In this document: one piece after another, positions 46,125-58,600 of the stretch
How positions within the stretch are numbered: the first letter of the stretch is position 1
Layout of the letters: every line of letters begins with the position of its first letter
Source: Stenogyne calaminthoides
Taxonomy: Eukaryota; Streptophyta; Magnoliopsida; Lamiales; Lamiaceae
Direction of reading: 5' to 3'
Assembly (NCBI GenBank): GCA_037126765.1
Contig: JBBCBC010000027.1
Span: forward strand, 6,844,406 to 6,908,405
Length of the DNA stretch: 64,000 bases
Made by a program: the position numbers and the translations under genes
The notes under the pieces: model-generated
The model's database searches: none
Seen by the model: only the letters and a program-made list of their open reading frames with translations
Told to the model about the DNA's origin: nothing

Positions 46125-46375
46125 TAGTGTTGAAATTTTGACCTCTTTTCGTGGAATCGCTGAAATTGTTGTGGTCCCAATTATATTTGTTAATTAGAGA
46201 AATTTATGACTTCTTCCGTTAATTGTTACGAGCTGTGTTAGTGTTGAAATTTTGACCTCTTCCATGAACTGTTGAAATCAAAGGTCCAAATAATTTGTTA
46301 ATTAGAGAAACTCTTTCTGTGAACTGTTAAAATGGTTTGTGGTCCCAATAATTTGTTAATTAGAGAAATTTTACA
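46125..46375. repeat. Short tandem repeat, ~60-115-bp units, three copies
   Basis: TTAGTGTTGAAATTTTGACC occurs at about 46127 and 46239. AATTTGTTAATTAGAGAAA-like ends occur three times (near 46185, 46290 and 46345), each preceded by a TGGTCCCAAT-like word. Confidence 0.7.
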
Positions 46376-46379
46376 AAAG

Positions 46380-48080
46380 AATGAAATGCACGAAAACAGT
46401 CTACTTTTTTCCTTCTTATTTTTTCTCTTTTTTTCTCTCTAATCTCTCTTCATGAATAACAAATTTTTCTTTGTAACTCTCTCTTCACTACATAATTAAC
46501 AAAGTTAAAAAAAAAAAAAAAAACTATAACAATGAATCCTTTTTATGTTCATATATTTTCTCTCTTAACTCTTTCTTTATGATATTAGTAACAAACACGG
46601 AAAAAGGTTTAGTGGATCTTTTTGGGAGATCGCTGTTTTAATGAAGAAGGGTTCTTCAGTTAATGGCGTCATAAAATTGAGGATATGTAAGGAAGATCAC
46701 ACTAAAATAAATAGTAAAGAGGCTGTGGCTAATCCTAATTATCCTGATCTTTTTCTGTCAATTAATTTTCAATCGTAGATGTCTACACAATAACCAAAGA
46801 CATTATATTTACGTGGCGGCAGTCATTAGTGCAAGATTTAAGCATGGAAAAATATTTACAAACAATTTTTGAATTTCTTAAAAATGACACTACTTCTATT
46901 TATTTATATTCATGCCTTAAATGGGGGATGAAGATCTTTTTTTGATCCGATGGTTAGAAGAAAATTTCTGAATTCATCAATAATTTTCTATATATCCAAA
47001 ACTTTTAAAATATTTCACCTTTACTATTTTATAGAATTCCCTATATTGCTACTTTGTAGAGTAATATAGGTAGTTCAAATTGATGATGTGTCATCTTGAT
47101 GAGGTGTCACATTCTCATGAAATACATATACAATGTGCGGTAATATATTGTATTAACGTGATTTTTTTTTTATTAATTTAGAATTAATATGCGACATTTT
47201 AATATATAATTTAAATATAAAATACAATAATTTAAATTTGAACTTTGCACCACATTCAAATTAACTCCAAGACAACACATCATGGAAAAAACTCCCTATA
47301 ACAGGGGGGATTGCAAAGAAACCCTTATAATTAAGAAATAAGAATTAAGAAATGAAAAATATGAGCTGAAAAAATGAGCGTATACCCAAGAAAAAAAAAA
47401 AAATCTAAAAGAGATATAATTTTCGTTCGACTCTCTATTACACAAAAAATATAAAAATAATAATGTTACTTTCTTTTAAAAAAAAAACTAATTAGATTGA
47501 TTCCATTCCTGAAGATTTTTTGGCAAATTTAACGAAATCAATAAGTATAATAATAGTTTCATTATCAACCAAACAAAACAATGCAATCTTGAGGAGTATA
47601 CTCATTCCATTCTCATTACTGTCGTTATCTCATATCTCATTCCTTGTAAAGAAATCTTATATACAAATACAATATACATCCTTCTATATTATAATTAATC
47701 AAGTTTTAAGTATTTAATTATAACAAAAACTTCAGATGCAATATGAAATATGCTGGAGAGCCAAGAATCGATTTTTTTTTTTTTTTGGGTCAAATAATAG
47801 CGGAGTTAGGGCAGTTTTTCATCTTCACGTCACAGGCAGCATTCTTTATTTCCCTTCTTTCTTCAGATGGTAACAAACTCGTCGAGGATCGCCAGTTGAT
47901 TTTGATGGTGGTGATGCCTATAGGTTTTCCTCTTCTTCTTTGTTTCTTCCTTTTTCTTTCTCTTCCATATTATTTTTTTTTTCTTCAATTTTCCCATCCT
48001 CTAAAATTTACAGCGATTCCTATTATTTTGTGAAGTGCACTCAGATCCTTCTCGACTCTTTTCACGTTGCTCCAGAATCT
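46380..48080. other. AT-rich DNA without a recognised gene
   Basis: Contains poly-A runs and several short open frames. The longest (47743-48033) is rich in Phe/Leu and matches nothing I recognise. Confidence 0.35.
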
Positions 48081-48089
48081 GTAATTTTA

Positions 48090-48665
48090 TGAGATGATTT
48101 TTTTTTTCGTTTGTCTTGATTTTGTTCAGTAGTAACACTATTTTTGCTCATAGGATAACACTTTTTGTCTTATGAAGAATACAAGTTGTTTGTTACGAAA
48201 ATTTTGGACGGAGATTTTTTTCGATTTGTTCGGTTTTTGTTTATGTGGAACACGCTTTTCTTCATATGGTAACACTTTTTTGTTCATGTAGTAACACATG
48301 TTTTTATAGTAATATGTAACAATGTTCATATATTATCGTAATACTATGTGAATACCATTGCCTATTATATGAACAATAATGTGTTACCTTGTGATTCCAT
48401 GTTACCTTATGATAAACTGTAATTTTATATCGATGATTTTTTTCGCGTTTGACCGATTTTTATTATGTAGAATAATTTTTGCTTTCATAGGGTAACACTC
48501 TTTTGTTCATATAATAACACATCAAGTTGTTATGAAAACTGTAATTTATTTGGATTTTTTTTCGTGATTTGTTGGTTTTTGTTTATGTAGTTATCGCTTT
48601 TTTTTCATATGGTAACATTTTTTGTTCATGTAGTAACACATGTTTTTCACACAAAAATTGATAAA
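48090..48665. repeat. Degenerate ~170-bp tandem repeat, about three units
   Basis: Each unit carries TAACACTTTTTGTTCATGTA-like, GTAACACATG and GATTTTTTTCG-like words with a TTTTTGTTTATGTAG-like segment; units start near 48100, 48240 and 48440. Confidence 0.6.
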
Positions 48666-49039
48666 AAAAAATTATGTGTAAAGAGAATTTAACTCATGTA
48701 ACCCAAATTCATTACCAACAAACTCGAACCACTAAGCTACAAACACATATTTGATAAAAGATATCCTTCTATAATACATATGCTTGGCCAACCCGAATCC
48801 ACTACCCACACCCCGCTTCTTTGACTGACCAAAATTTAAGCAACTTTTATCTTATTTATTTAGGATTGCACATAAAACTAGTGTACAATATTTCACACAA
48901 GACTTTTCTTAAGCTATTAAGTTATTTTAATATATAAACGATATGAAAATGTATATTATTAAATTTATTAAATCATGGAGCCCACCTCGGGAGGTGGGAT
49001 CCGAAGTTCCTATAAATAATTTATTATTGAAAAAGATAG

Positions 49040-49300
49040 TGGCGAAAGTTTCACGGTAAACCGTTAAGAATGTGACTTATATTACTAAAGAGTGTGACTT
49101 TTTCTTTGTAAGTGGGTGTGACGTTTTACTATATGTTAATATTACTCATAAAAGTGAAAGGTATGATTTATATTATAGAAAAAGTGTCGATCGATAATCA
49201 AGTGTGAATTTATATTACTTAAAGTGTGATTTATATTACTCTTTGAGTATGTCCGTAAAAAAAAAAAGCTGGGCTTACATGGTAAACAAGTTTAAAGATA
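49040..49300. repeat. GTCACACTC-type dispersed repeat, copy 3 (inverted)
   Basis: It reads GTTTCACGGTAAACCGTTA, GTGACTTATATTACTAAAG, AGTGTGACTTTTTCT and ATTACTCATAAAAGTGAAAG, the reverse complement of copies 1 and 2 in matching order. Confidence 0.6.
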
Positions 49301-49827
49301 CCAACTCATTAATGATATAATGATATTAGAAGACTTAAAACTCTTGCATGACCCAACTTAAACTACACTTTAATTAAGAACCGTGGGCTCAAATATATTA
49401 CACAATTGCACACAAGAATTTATCTTTTTTTATCAAGACAGCAAATATAAGAAAATGTACTTTCATAACAGGTTTCCTACTAAACTCTCCTTATTCACAC
49501 CTTACAGTTACAATCTGAATGAAGCTGTAATTCTACTAAGGTGGGTGTTTGTAAACCCAGAATCACTTTTTTTTTTTTTTCAGAAAACTGAGCTTGTAAC
49601 TTTGAAAGTTAAAAAAAAAAAAAAAGTGATTTTGCACTATTCAATTGAGTTTGCAAACACCCCTTTACTATCTGGAATATCTGGCATAAAGAAAATAACA
49701 GATCACATAGAAAAAAAAACAGGCCATCGATCTAACTTTCTATTTCCCAACAAGAATGCATGCATAGAGAGATTTCCAACTTGAACAAATGTCACTGCAC
49801 CTGGATTTTGTACTCAGACAAAACGCT

Positions 49828-51769
49828 TTATTGTGTGATCACGTTCATGAACTTCCTTTGGCAAATGCCAACCACCATTTGTTTGGAGTTCCATTGGAAC
49901 GATAAGCCACACTCAATAGTCTCCCATTAGTTTCTTCCCCGTGATTGCTTCAAATAATTTCTGAACAGCTCTTGCATCCACCAGTCAGATAATGAAAAAC
50001 AATGTAAAGGGAAACAAATGTACGATATTGCTGCATCCCAAAATGAAGGATAATGTACTTTCTCCGTTTTGATTATCTGTCTGATTCTATCCAAAATGGT
50101 GTTCCTAATTATTTGTCACTTTGTTAATACAATTTCTTTTTACCCTTTATACCCCTAATAAAATACTCAACAATCTCATTGTAAATATCATCAAGTGGTA
50201 ATGAATAAGGGTCTAATAGTCTTTTTATATTCTAATGATGAAAATTTGGTTTCTGTGATTGGATAAAATCAGACATATTATAAGGAACAGTAATATACAA
50301 ATATGTCATGGTAAAAGCCTGTAACTTAATATCCAACATTTGTTAAGTTTAGATACTTCTTGTGACAAATCTTGAACTGAAATTTTTAAAAAACTAGTAC
50401 TTAGTAAATATTTGCCTGCCTCTTGTTGAGATTGTGGTACAGAAAATAGTCCGGGGAATGGGAATCCCGGCTCTCCAGGCACAGGGACCTTCTCCAATCC
50501 AAGATTAATAATCGCTTTGGTTCCTTCAGCCAATGTTCTGCAGCCTTCTAGCCTCTTTAGAGCAATATTTATATAAAATGTCAATAAATAAGAGTTTTTT
50601 ATCAGCTGAGCTCTTGATGTCAAAGTTTCTAAAAAGACATTCGCACGAAAAAATGTAATTGCTTCATCGACAATATCAGTGCTATCTGCATACATCATAT
50701 AACAGGATTTATTAAAATCCATTCTATAATTTTCAAGTTGGCATGTAACTTAGATAAGCAGTGAATCTGACCTTGTTCTGAAACTGGAGCTGGTCCTTTT
50801 ATGTGGCTTTTTAGGGGAAGTAGAGGGCAACCACATGCTTTAGTAATGTCTTCATTATCAACAAAACTAGAGTGGTACACCTGAAACATTGATTTTGTTC
50901 CAAATAAATCAGAAAACTCCCTAATAATCTCAAATAATATCATAATAAAGATACTCCAATATCATAAATGAAGCATAATCTTTTTTGCATGAATGCAGCC
51001 ATATGCACTAAAAAGTTTATTACGATATCAAATTATTACAGTTATAAAAAGCATGCCAAAATATGTACTCCTTCGCTTTCTTTTCTTGTTGCTTTTGCAT
51101 TTGTTTCTATAGTTACTTCTGCTTTCTGAAAAACTAAAGGAAATCCTTTACCCTAAAAAAGGACTCTCTATACTAAATTCAAGCAGTAATGTGAAAGGGC
51201 CATCTTTAAACGGAATAATATTAACCAAAACAATCAATCCATCTTGAGAGGGCTACATTGGTCATTAAGATGATATTGAAATAGTATTGGTGTTTACTCT
51301 ATGAAAAAAGTGCCACAAACATGTCTAAAAAATCTCCTAGACATTCCTCCTCTTTCTCAATACAAATTTTAATATGCTCAAGATATAAAGAGTTCAAATC
51401 TCAGAGCTAGCGATAAGGCATGATCTACAAAGCTTTAATCAAGGCTTAGCAAACAAACCCTAAAAAGAAAATATGAATTTGCTTATGACCTTCATTGTGT
51501 TATATTTCATAAAAAAGTCTCCATTTAAAATACAAAGAGATTGGAGAAAAGCTAATGAACTTCCATGAAGACAATAAAAGGATCTTCTGCGGATCACAAA
51601 AGAACAAACTCAAAAAAAAAAAATACAGAGCCAGATGGAAAGGCACTATACATGATCACATAGGGCGACATGGTAGAGATTTAATAATTTGAGATGGCAA
51701 AACACACACACACACAAAAAAAAAAAGTAAAACCATTAAAAAAAAAAAAAACAGCAGGGTTCTCACCAT
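49828..51769 (-). CDS. ARPC3: Arp2/3 complex subunit 3 (ARPC3/p21-Arc), four homopolymer indels
   Basis: The minus-strand coding exons are 51769-51767 (ATG only, at the end of a leader exon CAG|TGACC...CCATG|GTGAGA), 50880-50772, 50685-50416 and 49970-49828. Together they give 175 codons including stop, matching the 174-residue family length. ARPC3 is part of the actin-nucleating Arp2/3 complex in the cytosol. Visible blocks are VYHSSFVDNEDITKACGCPL, KSHIKGPAPVSEQ, TDIVDEAITFFRANVF, INIALKRLEGCRTLAEGTKA and GEPGFPFPGLFSVPQSQQEA, then AELFRNYLKQ and TPNKWWLAFAK in the last exon. Two pairs of compensating one-base changes (A5 50631 short with T6 50595 long; C4 49937 long with T3 49857 short) shift short stretches. 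Intron 3 has a GC donor (GAGGCAG|GCAAAT). Other leader exons may lie near 52560-52690. Confidence 0.88.
50058..50290. mobile_element. Stowaway-like MITE in ARPC3 intron 3
   Basis: CTTTCTCCGTTTTGATTATC at the left and GACATATTATAAGGAACAG at the right are imperfect inverted ends with TA on both sides. About 233 bp. Confidence 0.6.
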
Positions 51770-52939
51770 GGCAATCTTAGGATATGGTCACTGTATAATA
51801 AATCAGAAAAACCTTATTCTGTATGGCAAGATTTTACCTAGTAGTCATACAAATTATTGTAATCAATAAGATGAAAACATCATCAGCTTGAACTGAACAA
51901 GAAAATTTGCAAGCCATAGTTACTACCAGTTATTTTACATTCTTGCATTTCTTGATCTAAATTTCTATAAAAATGGAGAAACAGCATGCTATGCACATTT
52001 ACTTATTTGAAAAAAGAAATAAAACAAGGAGATTAACAAAAAGCTTTGATTGGATAATTTAAGATTAATTAAGCTGGGATCTAAAATTCGAAAAGCAACA
52101 TAGATTATAATCCAAGCCCAATTCCGTCTTCCTACTCTCCCTAGCTCACTCCACAGTCCACACCAATTAAATTAACACTTATCATTTCTTATTTAAAAGA
52201 TCTACCCAAATTGATAAACTGGGGGCTTAAAATTGATTCCGTTACTGCATTTAATAAAACCCTATATATTTCTTATGTTACATTTCCCAGTTAATCAATC
52301 AAAAAGGTTATCTTATTTTTAATCAAAAACCCAAAATTGATTTATAATTATACAAAGCCAATACCTGAACAGATTAATCCTAAGGAACAACAGTGATCAC
52401 CATCAATACAATGCATTAACTTTCAGTGAAATGAAGGCACTATACATCTATTTAAGTATCAAAAGAGCACGAAGATGAAACTTCTCTCAAACCTAGTTCA
52501 AAGTAACCTAAAAATGCACATGAATTACTGCAAATTAACAAAAAGAAAAGAAAAGCAGATACCGTTCGAATACAGCACATAATTGGGGCCGGAAAAAATA
52601 AACGCTGTGAGATTAATTACCCAAATTCTCCCTCTTTGATGGGGGTTAGATCTCCAAGTTCATATCATCGGAACACGACGACATTTTAAGGTGGTTCCAG
52701 CTCGGAGAACCTGGTTGTTGGTTTTGGTTATCGGGAATTTTATATTCAGTTTTTGGGCTTCAAAGCGTTTTCCTTCTTAATTGGGCCTATTCAATATCAT
52801 GGGCTTTTGTATATCTGGGCTTCTATACCGCTGATTTGGGCCTGTTCTTCAGTTTTCTTGAGAACATACAAATTAGACTAGCTAGGTTATCAAATTTTTA
52901 TTCCACAAATCCTTTGTAATATTAGGCCTAAATCCTAAT

Positions 52940-53315
52940 TGACTAATCCCCCAAACTATATATGATTTTAAATCTAAACCATCCAACTATTTTTTTTGAA
53001 CACTTATATACAAATTATCAATTTTTGCAAATAAGCCATTACAAAAAAAAAATTACTCAGGCTAAGGAGCATTTATGTCAAAAACAAATTCAATTATATT
53101 GAAATTTTTAGTGCAAAAAGTGATAGTTTGGTGGGTTTTGTGTAATTTTTAATATAATTATTTTTGTTTTGACATAAATACCCCTTTGGTCGAAAAAAAA
53201 AATAGTGTATTGGTTTATGTGTCAAAATTTGATAGTTTGTATATAAAACGTGCAAAGACACATAATTTTGGGTTTAGGTGCAAAATCACTGATAATTTTG
53301 AGGGTTAGTAAGCTT
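52940..53315. mobile_element. MITE with ~85-bp inverted ends
   Basis: ACTAATCCCCCAAACTAT and TATATACAAATTATCAATTT on the left arm pair with TTTGATAGTTTGTATATAAA and AATTTTGAGGGTTAGTA on the right arm. The centre has two copies of a GACATAAATACCCCTTTGG-like word in inverse orientation. Probably Mutator-like; no clean target duplication found. Confidence 0.5.
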
Positions 53316-53319
53316 AATT

Positions 53320-54245
53320 TATGTAAAGTTCATTTGATGTATTCAATATACATAAGACAATGGTGGTCCTCGGCCCCACGCTTAATCAAACATCCCAACA
53401 GCCCCTAGTCATAGAGATTAGATGGCCGCCTATGGGATCGAACAACTAAATACATAAAATTATTAAAAGTCTCCCTACTTACTAATCACGGAGAGTATTG
53501 AGAGGTTTCTAACCAACCTCACTTAATATGCATGGTCGAACATCGAGCAACAGTTCCGAAAGAAGGTCTGGTTTAACTGTGTTCTCATCTCTATCGCCGC
53601 CTCCCATTTAGTATAGTTCCTCTCATCCGTGGGTATCAAAAAATTACAGAGCCCAAAAAAATCGGTGACTATGATAAAAAGGATAAGGGTCAAAATCAAA
53701 TAATCAATTTGTTATTTGAAAGCGTTTTTAAATTCATGAGCTCAAACATCATTCATGTAAAATTTTTTGGTTAACAACTATTAACATAATATATATTATT
53801 ACTACAATAAAAAAAGGAAAAAGTTTAGGGGTGTATTCAATTGAGATTCTATTGATTTTTTTAATTTAAAAAGTCTGTGGATTTAGAAAATTCACAGACT
53901 ATGCAGTAGTTCGTCGGATTTTTTATTGATTTACATGGATTTCCATAACTCCTACACACAAACTATTAATTTAAATGTATATGAAAACACACATGTATAG
54001 AAAAAAAAAATCCAAATTGTTTAAAAAAAATACCAAAATATATTAGTTAAAAAATAATACATAATTATTCATCATTATTATTCTCATCTTCATTCCCATC
54101 ATCTTCATTTCTATCAATCGCTATACCTCTACTCATTTCCCACAGAAAGCATTAGCAATACTGTTCTCCATCCATTAGCTTCTCGCTTTGTCATAGAAGG
54201 ACTTTGAGAAGCTAATTTAAGATTATTTATTGTAGTTAGCTTCCT
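53320..54245. other. Intergenic DNA left of the minisatellite
   Basis: A slightly GC-richer stretch at 53360-53620 (CGGCCCCACGC, ATGGCCGCCTATGGGAT) has no open frame I recognise and may be an old transposon scrap. The rest is AT-rich. Confidence 0.35.
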
Positions 54246-54246
54246 G

Positions 54247-54950
54247 TACTTGTTTAAATAAAAAATATTAAATAGAAAAGTATACTTGAGATACTTTTAA
54301 AAAAGAAAAATTATAACTTGTTTAGATGAAAAATATAACTTGTTTAAATAGAAAAGTATTACTTGTGTAAATAAAAAAAGGTATTACTTGTTTAAAATAG
54401 AAAATATTACTTGTTTAAATAGAAAGTATTTTTTTGTTTAAAAGAAAAGTATTACTTGTTTAAAAGAAAAGTATAACTTGTTTAGATGAAAAGTATAACT
54501 TGTTTAAATAAAAAGTATTACTTGTTTTAAATGAAAAAGTATTACTTGTTTAAATAGAAAAATATTACTTGTTTAAATAAAAAAGAATTACTTGTTTAAA
54601 AGAAAATATAACTTGTTTAGATGAAAATATAACTTGTTTAAATATAAAAGTATTACTTGTTTAAATAGAAAATTATTACTTGTTTAAGTAGAAAAATATT
54701 ACTTGTTTAAAAGAAAAAAGTATTACTTGTTTAAAAGAAAATATAACTTGTTTAGATGAAAAGTATAACTTGTTTAAATAGAAAAGTATTATTTGTTTAA
54801 ATGAAAAGTATTACTTGTTTAAATAGAAAAAGTATTACTTGTTTAAATAGAAAATATTACTTTTGTTTAAAAGAAAAATATAACTTGTTTTTACGAAAAA
54901 ATATAAATTTTTAAATACAACATATTACTTGCTTTTAAACGAAAAGATAC
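54247..54950. repeat. 22-bp minisatellite, about 30 units
   Basis: The unit is ATTACTTGTTTAAATAGAAA plus AGT, with variants TAACTTGTTTAGATGAAAAG and TTACTTGTTTAAAAGAAA. The two variants alternate in a partly regular order, giving a higher-order period near 110-130 bp. No coding potential. It lies about 0.75 kb upstream of the UBP22 start. Confidence 0.9.
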
Positions 54951-55697
54951 GTAAGATTTTTTTTTTTCCTCATTTTTTTTCTTTAGCCTCGAGAGAATAC
55001 ACAGAAAATCTCTAAATGTTAGAAGAGATTTTGAGAGTGAAATTTGTTTATATTTTTGAAAGAGAATCAAAAGAAAATCCATAGAAAGATAAAATCCATA
55101 CATCGTCAATACCTAAAGATTTTTTACGACTTTTTAAAATCAGATTGAATACTCGCGATTTTTAAAGACTTTTTGAAAATCCTGGATTAATACTCCCCAA
55201 ACTTTAAAAGTCTACAAAAAATCCTATAGACCAAGTAAACTAATACACCCTCTATATTTTTGAAAAGAGAATTAAAGAAAATCCATAGAAAAGATTAAAA
55301 TCCATAGACGTTAATACCCAAAAGATTTTTTATAACTTTTTAAAATCAGATTAATACTTTTAATTTTTAAAGTGTTTTCAAAAATTCGAATCAATACCTC
55401 AAACTTTAAAAGCCTAAAAAAAATTTATACACCGGGCAAACCATTAGGCCCTTAGTTAAATTCTAACTAGAGGTGCTATTCCAAATTAGCACTTTAATTC
55501 AACGTGAAATCAAAACAAGGAGAAAAAGCCCAATTCAATTTATACACAGATTTCAATTCCTATTTTTTCTCAATGCACAGAGATCTAAATTACTAGTTAC
55601 TGATTCACGATTCCCACTGTCACCAATAGAGAGATTCATATCTGTAGTTATGCGGAAAGTCGATTAATTTGTATTCGATTCTTGCATTTAGGCCCTT

Positions 55698-58600
55698 ATG
55701 TCATCATCAGATCACAAAATCCAGCTTAATCTGCTGAAGATCAATCCGCAGGATTCTCAATTGGCGGCTGAATCTCTTCCCAATTTCAAAGATTCCGGAA
55801 CAGCCACCCAGAACCCTAATTACTCCTGCCAGCATTTATTGAGCTCCGATCCCATCTGGGGCCCGGACCTGTTCCGCAATTTTCGGGATCGCATCCGCGT
55901 TCGTCCCTCGGTCGGCCTCCATTCGCCTTTGGAGAAGACATCCGGTGCGGCGCGTGCGCACAATCGCCAACGCGGCTATACGCGTGCGTATCGTGCGCCG
56001 CCGTCGCGTGCGGCGAGCACGCCCGGGCCTCACGCGGCGGAAACCCTGCACCACGTGGGGGTGGACGCTGGCCGGGCGGAGCTTTTCTGCTGGGCGGTAG
56101 GACCAAGTGTACGACCGGTGATTTCGACGCCGCTGTTGTGGCGGTTGCTATCGAGTCGGGCAGATTCCACCGCCGGAGAATCTTCGAAAACGGAGGCGCG
56201 TGGATTACAAATGTGACACCCGATCCGGAAGGAGCGGGCGTTAATTGCGGAAAATTCCATCCCTTTGCCGTCGAGTCAACTCCAGTGGTGGCTCGCTGAG
56301 TCGAACCGGGAGGTGATGTGGTGCTCCCCTGGGGATTGAGAGGGCTCAGCAACCTGGGGGAACACGTGTTTTATGAACTCGGTTTTGCAGGCGTTGCTTC
56401 ACACCCGCCGCTGAGGAACTATTTCGAGCGATAAGCACAATCGGTTTTATTGCGAGAGGGAAAATAGGACCATTGTTACCGAAAAAGCGACACTAGTAAT
56501 GGCAATAATAAGAATGTACAGTTGTGTCTAGCTTGTGATTTGGACGCCATTTTCTCGGCAGTTTTTTCTCCGGTGATCGGTTGCCATATAGCCCAGCGAA
56601 GTTTTTAGTACAGGTCTATATTTGATGTATTCTTATTGGGAATTCATCCCTTTTGATTGCTCTTTTTTTCTTTTCTGCAATTAGCTACTTCTTGCGAATA
56701 TAAGTCTGTTCTTAGTTGAGTTGAAAAGAAAATCGTTCTCTATGTTGATATTTTTTACAAATTAAGATCTCGTCTTTGGTAGTTATGTGCCCTTTCATGT
56801 GATTCATATCCTTTTATGCACGTAGTCATGAGGGTTGCATTTTGTGGTACAAGCACAGGCAGCATGCATCAAATCTTGCAAGTTTTAGAATAACAGGATG
56901 CACATGAATTTCTATTTCAATGCTTGATGGAATTCATGAAAAGATGCAGAAAGACAGGCTTAAAGCTTCACATAGTAATGGTGCGACCAAACATTCGGAT
57001 TTGTTTTGGGGCTGGTGGGGGAGGATTGAATAAGTTTATCACGGCATATAATATTTTGTTCTTCCCTTTTTTTTTAATTTGATTGCATGCCCATAAGTTT
57101 GGGTTCTGAAACAGTTTTTTTTTCCATTTTGTTTATTGATCAATAGCCCTATCTTCATATCAAAATGCATGTACACGACTTCACAAAGAAGTTCAATTGA
57201 GGGCAAGTTGATTAAATTGACAGTATAAGTGGATTCGTGATCAGCAAAATTGATTGTGCATTTTAAAAAAATTGATTGAAGCTAACTTGTTCTGTTGGAT
57301 TGTATCTAAAGATGCATGATAAGAGGACAATGAAGATAATTTTTCAAGGTGTTGAATATTTAAGCTTAGTAAATTTGTGATCCATTCTTGTTTTGAGTGT
57401 CTAATGGATGAATGAATTATCTTGAATAGAAGTTAAGAATATTCACAATTGATGACTTCCTCTTGTCCAGGCAACATCCTTTTACATAGCATCTCATCTG
57501 ATCTAGGCACCCCCAAATCCTTTAACAGATGATGGAGTAACGTAAATTTGTAAATGCAGGGTACTGGTCTAGGTTTTTCCAATTGCCTTAGGCCCTCAGG
57601 GGAGCTTGCTGATGCCTCACTCCTGTAAGTCTCTACTTTTTGGTTTTTCATCAGAGGATCCTAACCCACACTGCTTAATTTGCTAGCTTCAGCTGTGCTG
57701 TTGTTAGAATCCTTACATCAGAAACATGAATGTTCAAGTTTCCATTAGGTTGCATCAGTTTGCAAATTAAAATCCCATTTCCTCTTGATTAAATACTGAC
57801 TTAACATTAGAGAATAATAGATTGGTTTAACTTTTGTTAGATTATATAGTGTCAATCCAACTCTCCAGTGCTGTTCTTTGGAGGGCCTAGTATAGGGGAT
57901 TGATAGATCCTACAGTTGTGAAATATGATTGTTCCTTGCATGTATTTACTATTTAGTTTACTTATAAATCAATCATTTTGTGATTAGATGCACAGATGAC
58001 TTCAATCATCTAAACAATTGAGGGGGCACTTGGTTCAAATTCTTCTATGCTAATGATAATTGTTACTTTGTTAGTGAGAGTTACAATGAAAATGGTAAAC
58101 CGCTTTTAGTATTTTGCCTCTACTTTTTTAATAACTGGGGACAAAAATTGATTTTAGGTTGTGGAATATTGGGATGTTTGAGGAGAAATGATTATTGATG
58201 GGAGGTAGTTAATCAAAATGGGTGATGATTAACTTATTTTATGCTTAATTGCTTTCTTACAGAGTATGATGAAGATTGATTGATCATCTTTAATTTTAAC
58301 CACCACAATTACCCATAATCATTCCCAACGAAGATTTTTTAATCGAATCTTGAAAAAAAGGAGGTGTTGCCGTAAATTGAAATCATTAGTTGTTGAGAAT
58401 TAATTTCCCTATTAATGAATGGAATTCGAAAAACTTTACTGAATAAATTGTTCCTTCTGTTGCCACACTCTGTTTGTATCATTATCCCACATTATCTATT
58501 TATCTTTCTTTGAATGTATGAATCCATGCTTTTTCTTCATCATTACATTATTGAAGTATCATTGTTTTGCCAATTTTCAAAAATCCATGATCGCTATGAA

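Noticed and set aside
47743..48033. 96-residue hydrophobic frame
   Set aside because: Phe/Leu-rich from T-rich DNA, no homologue recognised, no splice context.
50306..50415. C-terminal extension of the ARPC3 open frame past 50416
   Set aside because: The real C-terminus is found at 49970-49828; the extension is intron read-through after a GC donor.
55816..56352. 178-residue minus-strand frame opposite UBP22 exon 1
   Set aside because: It is a GC-rich shadow of the zinc-finger exon; the + strand holds recognisable UBP motifs.
57557..57623. Possible extra UBP22 exon (CAG acceptor, CCT|GTAAGT donor)
   Set aside because: The UBP22 protein reads from exon 2 directly into 58851 without missing residues; at most a cryptic or alternative exon.
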